Source: Pseudobacteriovorax antillogorgiicola
Lineage (GTDB): Bacteria; Bdellovibrionota_B; Oligoflexia; Oligoflexales; RGVZ01
NCBI GenBank assembly: GCA_945898195.1
Contig: CAMDHM010000006.1
Span: 19,429 to 83,428 of the forward strand
Direction: 5' to 3'
DNA: 64,000 nucleotides
The notes beneath the pieces are model-generated. The model was not told where the DNA came from. It searched no databases and saw nothing but the letters and a program-made list of their open reading frames with translations. Both the position numbers and the translations under genes were made by a program. Shown here piece by piece: positions 1 through 7,727 of this stretch (its first letter is position 1; each line of letters opens with the position of its first letter).

Positions 1-414
1 TAGCGCGCCATTTACCCCCGAAGCGGCCAGAAGGTAACTATTTCCCGCCTGCTCCCACATCCTGTGACGGGCATAAACCTCACCGGCGCGATGATAGCGC
101 TTGCGTCGCAAATAGACGCCGGCCGCCTCATGCACGAGGCCAAGCCTTTCAAGGACGGTCGCCGCCTCACGAATAAGTCCGAGTTCCTCGAAAATCTTGG
201 CGCCATCCGAAATGCGATTTTCTCGGATAAGAACCAACGCACGTTCGTACAATTTCCTGTCTTCCAAAGACAGGGCCCCCGTCTGAACGGCGGCAGGTGA
301 AACGACTGCAACCATGCGCGCCTTGATCCCGGCCCGCACGTTCCAGACGAAGCCCACCAAACCAACCACGACGCAGGCAAGGGCTATCAAAATTATGGCA
401 TCAGAAAGCAACAA
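1..414 (-). CDS. Membrane-anchored helical-repeat protein, 3' end outside window
   Basis: The frame opens with two TTG codons at 409-414 directly after an in-frame TGA, and a GAGGGG Shine-Dalgarno-like stretch lies about 6 nt upstream. It stays open to the window edge, so the gene is cut off. The visible 138 residues begin with one membrane segment (LLLSDAIILIALACVV and on, about residues 1-24). An alpha-helical part of short repeats follows, with motifs of the type 'IFEELGLIREAATVLERLG', 'VHEAAGVYLRRKRYHRAGE' and 'MWEQAGNSYLLAA', which resemble TPR/SEL1-like helix pairs. It starts 9 nt after the stop of the outer-membrane protein gene, so the two are probably co-transcribed. The likely role is a membrane-tethered interaction scaffold; no enzyme function is visible. 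An antisense frame over the same bases looks like a shadow. Confidence 0.7.
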   Translation of the reverse strand, partial: MLLSDAIILIALACVVVGLVGFVWNVRAGIKARMVAVVSPAAVQTGALSLEDRKLYERALVLIRENRISDGAKIFEELGLIREAATVLERLGLVHEAAGVYLRRKRYHRAGEVYARHRMWEQAGNSYLLAASGVNGAL

Positions 415-423
415 TCAAACCCC

Positions 424-1032
424 TCACAACTGATAGGTGACCCCGAGCTGCGAATAGTTATCGAGAATCCCTTCTTGAATGCCACCCGGTTCTTGTTTTT
501 TTCCAGGTGACACCGTGTAGGAAAGCTTCAGGGAGAAGTTCCGGTTCAGGCGGATCCCAATACCACCACCAAGATTTGGCACAGGGGGTAGAGTAAACGA
601 ACTGGCTTCACTGCCCTCTACGGTCTCAATGCCACTATGATAGGCCTTAACCACGGCACCGGCAGAGAGGTACGGAATAAAAATTTCACCTGCGAATAAG
701 ATGATATTGAAGTCGATGGAGTTAGAAATCACGCGGGTCTGAGAAACGTATTCGCCGTAATAGCCTGGCTGCGTGACCAGCGCCCTATACCCGGTGTTAT
801 TGCTAAATTCCTGCCGGTGGGTGTATCCGACCCTAAAATACTCGCCAAGATCCATTGCAACCGATGCGCTCCCGGCACGGGATTCGTACGTCTGATAGGG
901 CACATTGTTGTGGGACTGGGAACCGCCCAAAGTGAAGTACACGGCAGCATCAGCGAAAGGGGCGAGCACCAGATTGCCAATCACAGCCGCGGCGAGAGAA
1001 CCGATAAAATACCCGCGCGTTTTTTTTTGCAT
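424..1032 (-). CDS. Predicted outer-membrane beta-barrel protein
   Basis: This 202-residue protein has a signal peptide (MQKKTRGYFIGSLAAAVIG, cleavage near ADA-AVYF at about residue 29). The mature part alternates polar and aromatic/hydrophobic residues (VAMDLGEYFRVGYTHRQEF, FSLKLSYTVSPG) and ends QLGVTYQL, a typical barrel C-terminus with hydrophobic and aromatic residues. Its size suits an 8-stranded OmpW/OmpA-like barrel, but I do not recognise the family. An AAGGAG ribosome binding site lies 9 nt before the ATG. The gene is first of at least two leftward genes and is divergent from the Nudix gene. Confidence 0.7.
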   Translation of the reverse strand: MQKKTRGYFIGSLAAAVIGNLVLAPFADAAVYFTLGGSQSHNNVPYQTYESRAGSASVAMDLGEYFRVGYTHRQEFSNNTGYRALVTQPGYYGEYVSQTRVISNSIDFNIILFAGEIFIPYLSAGAVVKAYHSGIETVEGSEASSFTLPPVPNLGGGIGIRLNRNFSLKLSYTVSPGKKQEPGGIQEGILDNYSQLGVTYQL

Positions 1033-1055
1033 GATCGAAATCTCCTTTGTCTAGT

Positions 1056-1064
1056 AGTATAACA
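1056..1064 (-). promoter_or_regulatory. Extended -10 promoter candidate for the barrel gene
   Basis: On the minus strand the bases read TGTTATACT, an extended -10 of the form TGnTATAnT. It sits about 24-32 nt upstream of the ATG at 1032, leaving a short leader with an AAGGAG site. No good -35 box is visible, which extended -10 promoters tolerate. Inferred from sequence only. Confidence 0.4.
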
Positions 1065-1133
1065 CTGGAATCAACGGGATCTAATCACCAAGATTCCCCG
1101 ACGAAAGCAGAATGCGAAACAAAGAGGACATTT

Positions 1134-1589
1134 GTGGCACAAAAAACTTTTCGCCAATGTGTGGTTGGTCTTTTCATAAATGATTCTGGAAAGGTCCTTG
1201 TCGGGGAACGCTCAGACGCCCCGGGCTCATGGCAACTGCCTCAGGGTGGGATTGAAAAAGGTGAAAACCCGGAAGCAGCCTTGCGCCGAGAAATGACTGA
1301 AGAACTTGGTAGTGGAGATTTTAAAATCCTCAAGCGTGCTGCAGAAAAGTGCCGATATGAGTTCCCACCAGAACTGGAGGCTGCTGTGGCAAAAAAATTT
1401 TGCGGCCAAGAACAAACTTGGTTTTTACTGAGATTTGAACCTAATACAGCTCCGAACCTCGGCAAATCAGATGGTGAATTTTCGGCGATAAAATGGGTTG
1501 ACCCAGCGACCACCATTTCCGAAATCATTGTTTGGAAGAAGCTGTGTTATGAGCACGGTTTTCAACAATTAGGGATCAGAACCCACTAG
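1134..1589 (+). CDS. rppH: Nudix hydrolase, RNA pyrophosphohydrolase type
   Basis: The chosen GTG start at 1134 has an AGAGGA site 5-6 nt upstream. An upstream in-frame TTG at 1047 would add 29 residues that do not look conserved. The resulting 151-residue protein has the length of RppH/IalA enzymes. The Nudix box is complete at residues 38-60 (G-x5-E-x7-REMTEELGS), preceded by GSWQLPQGGI, the usual RppH signature. The family removes pyrophosphate from 5'-triphosphate RNA and can hydrolyse dinucleoside polyphosphates, in the cytoplasm with Mg2+. It leads a run of three rightward genes. The family is secure; RppH rather than another Ap4A hydrolase is likely from the WQLPQGG motif. Confidence 0.85.
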   Translation: MAQKTFRQCVVGLFINDSGKVLVGERSDAPGSWQLPQGGIEKGENPEAALRREMTEELGSGDFKILKRAAEKCRYEFPPELEAAVAKKFCGQEQTWFLLRFEPNTAPNLGKSDGEFSAIKWVDPATTISEIIVWKKLCYEHGFQQLGIRTH

Positions 1590-1618
1590 GCCGCAAGCAA
1601 AACGAGGGACTAAAACTT

Positions 1619-2062
1619 ATGCCAAGAATCGCACAATGGAACCTTTTTTTTGGATTTCTCATCATCTGTCTTGCTGCAGCGGCAGGTGCCCTTGTCGCCA
1701 ATGACATGTCCAACGAATTTATTAACAGCATTGAAAGCGGTCGAAGCCCTTCTCGTGACTGGATGGCGACCTTGCAAGGCAGCGCCCACGGCCACTCAAA
1801 CTTATTTGGCATGCTACACATTGCCTTGGGTCTGACGATGCCCCACGTCCGTCAGAGCCATCGTTCGCGCCTCTTGATTACATTAGGATTGACCCTTGGC
1901 ACCATTGCAATGGGGCCACTGATGATCTGGCGTAGCTTCCTGCCACCCGTTCGCCATCTCGAATCAAATGGAATTCTGATCGCCATATTTTTATGCTTGG
2001 CCCTGATCGCCCTCACAATACATACAGCCGGTCTGTGGCAGTCTTTTAATCGAAGAAATTAA
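1619..2062 (+). CDS. Small polytopic membrane protein, unknown
   Basis: The protein has 147 residues with about four membrane segments (residues ~8-28, 62-80, 84-104, 115-138). It has a histidine-rich stretch at the start of helix 2 (GSAHGHSNLFGMLHIALGL followed by MPHVRQSHRSR), which could bind a metal or haem; that is only a suggestion. It lies 29 nt after the Nudix gene and 13 nt before the BtuF-like gene, so an operon is likely. I do not recognise the family. Confidence 0.65.
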   Translation: MPRIAQWNLFFGFLIICLAAAAGALVANDMSNEFINSIESGRSPSRDWMATLQGSAHGHSNLFGMLHIALGLTMPHVRQSHRSRLLITLGLTLGTIAMGPLMIWRSFLPPVRHLESNGILIAIFLCLALIALTIHTAGLWQSFNRRN

Positions 2063-2075
2063 AGAAAACTTTTTT

Positions 2076-2873
2076 ATGAGAATTGTCTCCCTCGTCCCAA
2101 GTATAACCGCCACCATTGCTGACCTGGGGCTTGAAACAAGCATCGTGGGTTGTACGAATTTTTGCATTGCTCCACCAGGCCTTGCCCGGCGGATCACTGT
2201 CGTTGGTGGAACAAAGGATCCAGATCTCGACAAAATCATGGCACTGGCTCCAGATCGCATTCTGGTCAACACGGAGGAAAACCGCGCCGAAGACATTTTA
2301 GCCTGCCGCGCCATTTCTGCTATTCACGAATCCTTTCCAAAATCACCTCATGACGTTCCCGCCATGATCTCTAGCATCGCAAATTTTGTCGGCGCGATTT
2401 CGGCCGGCCAGCTAATGGCAGATCAAACCACCGCGTCAATCGTGGCACTGAAAAAAGCCAGCTCTAAGGTCAAGGCGAGGGATTCATTTCTTTACTTGAT
2501 TTGGCGGAAACCATGGATGGCTGTAGGCAGCGATACATACATCAGCCGATTTTTGGAGATCGCGGGACTGAGCAATGCGTTGTTGGACCTGAGATACCCC
2601 CAACTATCAATGGAGGAAATTATCAAACTTTCCCCAAAGATGGTCTTCTTCAGCAGCGAGCCTTGGCCGTTTAGAAAGCGCGACTACGAAGCCTTCGCAT
2701 CGGAATGGCAAGGCCTTACCAAGGCACCCCTGCCGAAGCTCCTAAAAATCGACGGCAAAGCCATGTCTTGGCACGGCAGTCAAACACAGAGCGCCGCAAC
2801 ATCATTGCGGCTCTGGATTGACGGACATGACGCATCGAAATTCATCCGGCACGCACTGCCAAATGAAAGTTAA
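2076..2873 (+). CDS. BtuF/TroA-like helical-backbone metal-receptor protein
   Basis: The 265-residue protein begins MRIVSLVPSITATIADLG and continues with IVGCTNFC, VGGTKDPDLDKIMALAPDRIL and a second lobe containing WMAVGSDTYISRFLEIAGL. This is the pattern of ABC-transporter substrate-binding proteins for cobalamin or chelated iron. It has no signal peptide, which is common in a cytoplasmic subgroup often annotated as 'cobalamin-binding protein'. No permease or ATPase is adjacent. The last 32 nt overlap the converging receiver-domain gene. Ligand unknown. Confidence 0.75.
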   Translation: MRIVSLVPSITATIADLGLETSIVGCTNFCIAPPGLARRITVVGGTKDPDLDKIMALAPDRILVNTEENRAEDILACRAISAIHESFPKSPHDVPAMISSIANFVGAISAGQLMADQTTASIVALKKASSKVKARDSFLYLIWRKPWMAVGSDTYISRFLEIAGLSNALLDLRYPQLSMEEIIKLSPKMVFFSSEPWPFRKRDYEAFASEWQGLTKAPLPKLLKIDGKAMSWHGSQTQSAATSLRLWIDGHDASKFIRHALPNES

Positions 2874-3414
2874 GTTTTTCCTCAAGGCTTTTTCCCATTG
2901 ATGTTTTGGCAGCCCTTCGCGGAGAAATCTTTCCGCGCAATAAAGCCCTGAAGTTTTTTCGATCCCGCATAATGCTGGCCATTTCTTTGAAAGCCTCACG
3001 CAATTTCATTCCGCGGTCAATAAACGAGTGTAGGTCTTCAAATGAGAATGGCTTGCGAAGAAATCCATCTGCATCTTCAAGGCAGGCCTTAGTTTGATCG
3101 TCATCCAGCAACGCACCGCTCACAATAAGCACCGGAATGGTCGGATCAAAACGCCGAACCTTGGCCATGAGTTCAAGCCCATCCACCTTTGGCATGCGTA
3201 TGTCCGTCAATACCAAATCAATTTCCTTTTCCTTTAGTTGTGCCATAGCATGCTTCGCTGATTCAACAACGATCACCCTGGAAAAAGATTTGTTCAAATG
3301 AATCTTAAAAAATTTCAAGAGCGTATCGTCATCATCAACGACCAAAACGTAGCTGGTACGATCGTATGGACGGCGCGGCTGAGGTTTCGATATCCGAGTG
3401 GTCTTAAGCGTCAT
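2842..3414 (-). CDS. Receiver-domain response regulator without DNA-binding domain
   Basis: This 190-residue protein has one REC domain at about residues 21-140. The acidic pocket is in VLVVDDDD, the phospho-acceptor is Asp71 (VLTDIRMP), Ser/Thr switch residues lie near VSG and the conserved lysine is in FLRKPFS. The C-terminal ~50 residues are basic and helical (RNFRALLRGKISPRRAAKTS) and match no output domain I know. It is the last gene of the TPR operon, 12 nt after the TPR lipoprotein, with an AGGA site 7 nt before its ATG. It may link the envelope complex to phospho-signalling; no partner kinase is adjacent. It converges with the BtuF-like gene and overlaps it by 32 nt. Confidence 0.85.
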   Translation of the reverse strand: MTLKTTRISKPQPRRPYDRTSYVLVVDDDDTLLKFFKIHLNKSFSRVIVVESAKHAMAQLKEKEIDLVLTDIRMPKVDGLELMAKVRRFDPTIPVLIVSGALLDDDQTKACLEDADGFLRKPFSFEDLHSFIDRGMKLREAFKEMASIMRDRKNFRALLRGKISPRRAAKTSMGKSLEEKLNFHLAVRAG

Positions 3415-3426
3415 AGTCCCGTCCTG

Positions 3427-4623
3427 TTATAAAAGTGAACGCAAGTCGGCGATGTAACTTTCCGCACTAGCACGAATCGCAGGCGACGCCTGGTTCATGC
3501 TCACAACCTCTTCGAAGAGCCTTAACGCAACATCCGGACGATTCAAATCAAGAGCGTTCAAAACCGCTAAGTTAAAGCGTGCCGGCGCGCTAACTGGATC
3601 GGTCTCCAACACTCGCTCATATGAAGCACGCGCCAGATCCGCCCTACCCGTCCGCCGCAAAACAATTCCACGCGCCACGAGGGCATCAGTATTCGCAGGA
3701 TCAATCGCTATGGCGCGATTTAGATCCTCCTCTGCGGCACTCAAATCATTTTCCTTAATTGCGAGGTTCGCCCGGTTCACGAGCGCCTGGCCAAAACTCG
3801 GCGCCATCTCGATTGCACGACCAAAGTGACTGGCCGCCCCTTTGGAGTCCTTCCGACCAAGAGCAATTGCTCCAAGCAAATTCTCAAGTGCTGCATCATC
3901 TTTGCCACGATCCATGGCACGTTTCACAATAAACTCCGCAATAGTGTCTTTCCCATCCCGCAGAAAACTATCGGCCAGCGCAATATATGCTGGAGTAAAA
4001 TCAGCATTTCGAGAAATCATTTCCGAAAGAATATTGCGCGCATCCTCTGAACGACCGGTGATAAAATAACCGTGCGCCAGCAAGAAGCGGTAGCGCAACA
4101 TGACAGCCGGATTGACCTCCGATTTCCCAGTCACCAGCTCATTAATTTCACCGAGAACCTCAAACAACTTCCCCGACTCGCGCGTCCTGGCATAGACACC
4201 AGCAAGTTCAAGCCACGCCTCCTGATTGACTGGCTGCAGCCGCAAGGCCTCCCGCAGGGAGCCCTCTCCATCGCGGATTTTTCCAAGAGCCAATTGCATC
4301 CGACCTTTTGTTAACAGATCCACAGCTGATAGGTTATCGGTCCAACGCTCCACCCGCAATTCAAGGGAACTTCTTTCTTCTGGCATGGGTGGACGTTTGA
4401 ACAACGCTTGCCAGTCAATCGCAGCAAAACCAGGAGATGCGACGAGCGCAGAAACAGGACCCGCCAATTTAGATCCATCGCCGGGCCCATTATCACTCAA
4501 AGTGCTAACGGGACCCGTCATAATACCCGCGGACTTATGCGCTGTGCAACCTTGCAGGAAGAAAGGCCCAAAAAGAACAAGGCTCCCGCCGAAGTTCCAT
4601 ATCTTATGTCGTAAATATCTCAT
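3427..4623 (-). CDS. TPR-repeat outer-membrane lipoprotein
   Basis: I place the start at the ATG at 4623 (MRYLRHKIWNF), which has a GGAG site 6 nt upstream, rather than at an ATG 24 nt earlier inside the preceding gene. A signal peptide ends in the lipobox LQGC, so the mature protein of about 370 residues should be lipid-anchored. From residue ~95 it consists of about seven or eight TPR units (for example QEAWLELAGVYARTRES, AALENLLGAIALGRKDSKGAASHFGRA, TDALVARGIVLRRTGRADLARASYERVL). TPR lipoproteins commonly act as assembly factors or scaffolds at the outer membrane. It begins just after the stop of the 1030-residue TPR gene and is probably translated from the same mRNA. Confidence 0.85.
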   Translation of the reverse strand: MRYLRHKIWNFGGSLVLFGPFFLQGCTAHKSAGIMTGPVSTLSDNGPGDGSKLAGPVSALVASPGFAAIDWQALFKRPPMPEERSSLELRVERWTDNLSAVDLLTKGRMQLALGKIRDGEGSLREALRLQPVNQEAWLELAGVYARTRESGKLFEVLGEINELVTGKSEVNPAVMLRYRFLLAHGYFITGRSEDARNILSEMISRNADFTPAYIALADSFLRDGKDTIAEFIVKRAMDRGKDDAALENLLGAIALGRKDSKGAASHFGRAIEMAPSFGQALVNRANLAIKENDLSAAEEDLNRAIAIDPANTDALVARGIVLRRTGRADLARASYERVLETDPVSAPARFNLAVLNALDLNRPDVALRLFEEVVSMNQASPAIRASAESYIADLRSLL

Positions 4624-4634
4624 TCCATACTCCA

Positions 4635-7600
4635 CTACAAATGCCATTGAGCAGGCATGTCCGGCACTGTGCTCAATGGCACGTGGTCCGAAATGGTGCC
4701 ACTAACTGCTGATTTATCCTTGGGGTCAAGTTTTAACGCAGCACGAGCCATCCACTCATTACCTCCAAAGACCGCAGGATTTTTTCGCTGCGCGCTAAGA
4801 TTGGCGCTAAAATAATTGCGCGCCAAAGTTTTCATCCTTGCGCTATTTTCGGAAAATTTAACATCTGCCCCAACCTTCCCCAGCTTCTCCAGGTCTCCAG
4901 CCATTCCCTCGGCAATGACCCCAGCCATGTACCTCGCCATCGGAGCCGTCTCGCGATCACCAGACGCGGCAGCACGGTCGTATCGAACAAGAACGTCATC
5001 AAATATTTTTAGTTTTCTTGTTGCGACGGAGGCCGCGGACGGGTCATTACTGTCCACCCTGATTCCATCGAGCTTTTTCTGATAATACTGCGCTAAATAG
5101 AGATTGACCTTTCCAGCAAGAGGCGCAAAGGAGTCGCCAAGCTGAGACTTATCCTGCTCTATGCGTTTAGCGAGAATCTCGAGATTATCAATGGCCTGTT
5201 GCTCGTCGCCCCGTTCGGCATCGATCCTTCCAAGAAAAAGCTGGCTTTCGTAGCGTTCAGGGAGATCACGGGAGGCCTTCAACCGATCGGCCGCCAATTT
5301 GTGGGCTGCCTTCATAGCTCCAACGTCCATCGCATACTTAATTGCCCGCGAATAGGCCTTCAATTTTTCTTCCCGACGGTCATCGCGGATGGCAAGGTTT
5401 TCTGCAGCATCGGAAGCGCTTCGCATGTCACCCGCTGCGCTAGCCAGTTTCTCCGCGCGTTCCAGGGCCGCCTTACTTCTACTGTGAGTTGGATACGACT
5501 TGGCAAACTCGAGATAACTTTTCGCTGACAAAGCTATCTTAAGCTGAAATTCCTCTGACCGAGCCACGAGATAAGCCATGTCCCCCGCAAACTCCCTCAT
5601 GTTTTCGCGCTTATATTCTTGCGCAACCCGGGATGCCTCCGACCATGCGCCACCAAGTGCGAGAAGATAGGCACCATCCCTCAGCAATTTCTCGCGCTGT
5701 GGAACCTTGAGATTCTCCGTTGCCGTCTGCACCAGAAGTGTTCCCGCCTCAAGAACCTTTCCGTCTTTGTTCAAGCGAGTTCCTTCATTCACTGTGGCGG
5801 ATGACAGGACCCCCTCCATTTCATTGCGCAGAACCGACCCAAGCTCCTTCCAATCCTCAAGGCGAAGAAACTTTGAAACGACCGACACGACTTCGCTACT
5901 TGGTGACAACGCAAGCTCAGCAAAAACAAGCCCTCGGATCGCGAGAGACCTCTGAGGCAACGATGGGGATGACACAAGAACTCGCTGCCAGTACTTTTGA
6001 GCCTCAGCCAAAAGGCCTTGATCACGACACGCACTGGCTCCAACAAGCATTAGTTCAATACTGCGTTTCTGACCTGGAAAGCGGCTATTAAAATCATCGA
6101 TGCTCTGGCCCAATTGCCTCAGGGCAACCATACTCTCCTGATCATCTACTGGTTTATGGCCAGCAACCGAGGCTTTTTCAACCGACGCCTTCCAAACCCT
6201 CTCTGAGGCCAGAACATCTTGATAGGACGTGATTTCCAATAATCTCCTGTCCAAGGAGTATTCTGATTTCAGTTCCGCATACCGCCGCCTCGCTTCCGCA
6301 AGATTGTTTTGGAAGTAGTAGGAATTGGCAATGCGAAGGCGCCACTCATTTGAATTCTGGTCATTCCCATTTTCCTCAAGTAGCGTTTCATAAATTGCAG
6401 AAGCAATTTTGAAGGAGGCCTGGCCTCCACTTTGAATGCCGTCCTCGTAATAGTAGGCCGCAGCCTTGCGCGATGCCTCTGCGCCGAGCTTATCCAGTGC
6501 CGCGACGGCTTCAATATTTTCTCGATTGATTGCGCGCCAAAGGCTCCTTCTCGGCAGAAGATCAGATAAATGTGCACGAACGCTCATCGCCTTCGCCATT
6601 TTACCGGTTTGATCGTATGCGTTGGCCGTATGGTCCGCAATCCACGGCAATTCAGCGCAATTGGGAAATTTGGCAATCAGAAATTCACCAAGTTCTCCCA
6701 TTGAGTCGAATCTTTTTTCGCTTCCAAGGCGCCGCAGAACGCGAAGCCCTGATTGCGCTCCCACCAAACGAAGGGTTGGCTGAGCCAAAATCTTGAAGGC
6801 TCGCTTCCAATTTCCGGTCTCATAGAGGGCATCGCCCAGTAATTCCGCGGCGTCCTTTTGAATCCCGCGACGTTCCTGCTCGCCAAATACGTCGATGTGG
6901 GGCTGAAGTAGCTCTTCTGCTGCCGCAACGGTTTGATCCAAATCAGCGCTTTTATAAGCTGCCCAACCAATTCGATACAAGACCTTGACCCTTGCCCGCA
7001 TAGCCGTGCGACGCATCGCCGGACTCTTTGACAGGGCATCAACAACCACGCGAGCCCGCTGATAATATTTTAAAGCACCACGAGAATCGGCGTCATCAAA
7101 AGCGTGATCCCCAGCCGCAATATTTGCGGCGAGCACCGCTTGGTTCTCCCGCTGACGGGTGGCCAGTGTCTCCCAGACCCTTTTCGCATCATTTTCGCGC
7201 CCAATCTTTTCTAAAAGGACGGCCCGAAGCGCGGCTGCATCATCGCGCAATCCCGCATCGGGATAGGCTTCCTCGAAATCACGAAGTTCGCTCAGCGCTT
7301 CGCGACGAATGCGATCCGCCTCTTCAGCATTGGTCTCTTGTTCAATTGAAGCGATGCGATCCACAATCTGGGCATAATTCATTATCACATACTGACGGTT
7401 GCGAGCGTCTGGAAATTCTTCCATATGCCGCTTGTATTTTGATGCCGCCGACTTCAGAAGGTCGAGCTGTTGCCGCGTTCGTTCCACTCGTTTCTGACTT
7501 TCCTCCCGATCCAGTCGATCATATAACGACCGCAGTTTCGACTGGCCATCAGCGGCAGCCCGGGCCTCGTATTCTTCGAGGGCGGACCAGTAGTCACGAT

Positions 7601-7727
7601 ATGCCCGTACACTTGCTGGGTCCGGAACTTCGTCGCTAAATGGTGCTCCAAAAACGGCGCCGAGCTCAGCAAATAGAATCAAAATCGCAACATAAGTGAC
7701 GGTCTTTTTGATCATCATTCTAGCCAT
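4635..7727 (-). CDS. Giant secreted TPR protein (1030 residues)
   Basis: The N-terminus MARMMIKKTVTYVAILILFAELGAVFGAPF is a signal peptide or membrane anchor. The remainder is almost entirely helical with repeated TPR-like units (FEEAYPDAGLRDDAAALRA, RRALKYYQRARVVVDAL-like blocks, SEASRVAQEYKRENMREFAGDMAYLVARSEEF). No enzymatic motif is visible. The ATG overlaps the end of the upstream TPR gene (ATG inside ACATGGCTAGAATGA), which implies translational coupling. Large secreted TPR proteins of this kind occur in the gliding and envelope machines of Myxococcota and relatives (the GltD/AgmU type is the comparison I have in mind), but equivalence is inference. Confidence 0.8.
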   Translation of the reverse strand: MARMMIKKTVTYVAILILFAELGAVFGAPFSDEVPDPASVRAYRDYWSALEEYEARAAADGQSKLRSLYDRLDREESQKRVERTRQQLDLLKSAASKYKRHMEEFPDARNRQYVIMNYAQIVDRIASIEQETNAEEADRIRREALSELRDFEEAYPDAGLRDDAAALRAVLLEKIGRENDAKRVWETLATRQRENQAVLAANIAAGDHAFDDADSRGALKYYQRARVVVDALSKSPAMRRTAMRARVKVLYRIGWAAYKSADLDQTVAAAEELLQPHIDVFGEQERRGIQKDAAELLGDALYETGNWKRAFKILAQPTLRLVGAQSGLRVLRRLGSEKRFDSMGELGEFLIAKFPNCAELPWIADHTANAYDQTGKMAKAMSVRAHLSDLLPRRSLWRAINRENIEAVAALDKLGAEASRKAAAYYYEDGIQSGGQASFKIASAIYETLLEENGNDQNSNEWRLRIANSYYFQNNLAEARRRYAELKSEYSLDRRLLEITSYQDVLASERVWKASVEKASVAGHKPVDDQESMVALRQLGQSIDDFNSRFPGQKRSIELMLVGASACRDQGLLAEAQKYWQRVLVSSPSLPQRSLAIRGLVFAELALSPSSEVVSVVSKFLRLEDWKELGSVLRNEMEGVLSSATVNEGTRLNKDGKVLEAGTLLVQTATENLKVPQREKLLRDGAYLLALGGAWSEASRVAQEYKRENMREFAGDMAYLVARSEEFQLKIALSAKSYLEFAKSYPTHSRSKAALERAEKLASAAGDMRSASDAAENLAIRDDRREEKLKAYSRAIKYAMDVGAMKAAHKLAADRLKASRDLPERYESQLFLGRIDAERGDEQQAIDNLEILAKRIEQDKSQLGDSFAPLAGKVNLYLAQYYQKKLDGIRVDSNDPSAASVATRKLKIFDDVLVRYDRAAASGDRETAPMARYMAGVIAEGMAGDLEKLGKVGADVKFSENSARMKTLARNYFSANLSAQRKNPAVFGGNEWMARAALKLDPKDKSAVSGTISDHVPLSTVPDMPAQWHL

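Noticed and set aside
12..380. Antisense-frame protein rich in Arg/Trp at the left edge
   Set aside because: Irregular composition and no ribosome site; another minus-strand frame gives a regular membrane-plus-helical-repeat protein.
1047..1133. TTG-start extension of the Nudix hydrolase
   Set aside because: The extra 29 residues are polar and unlike the family, and AGAGGA precedes GTG 1134.
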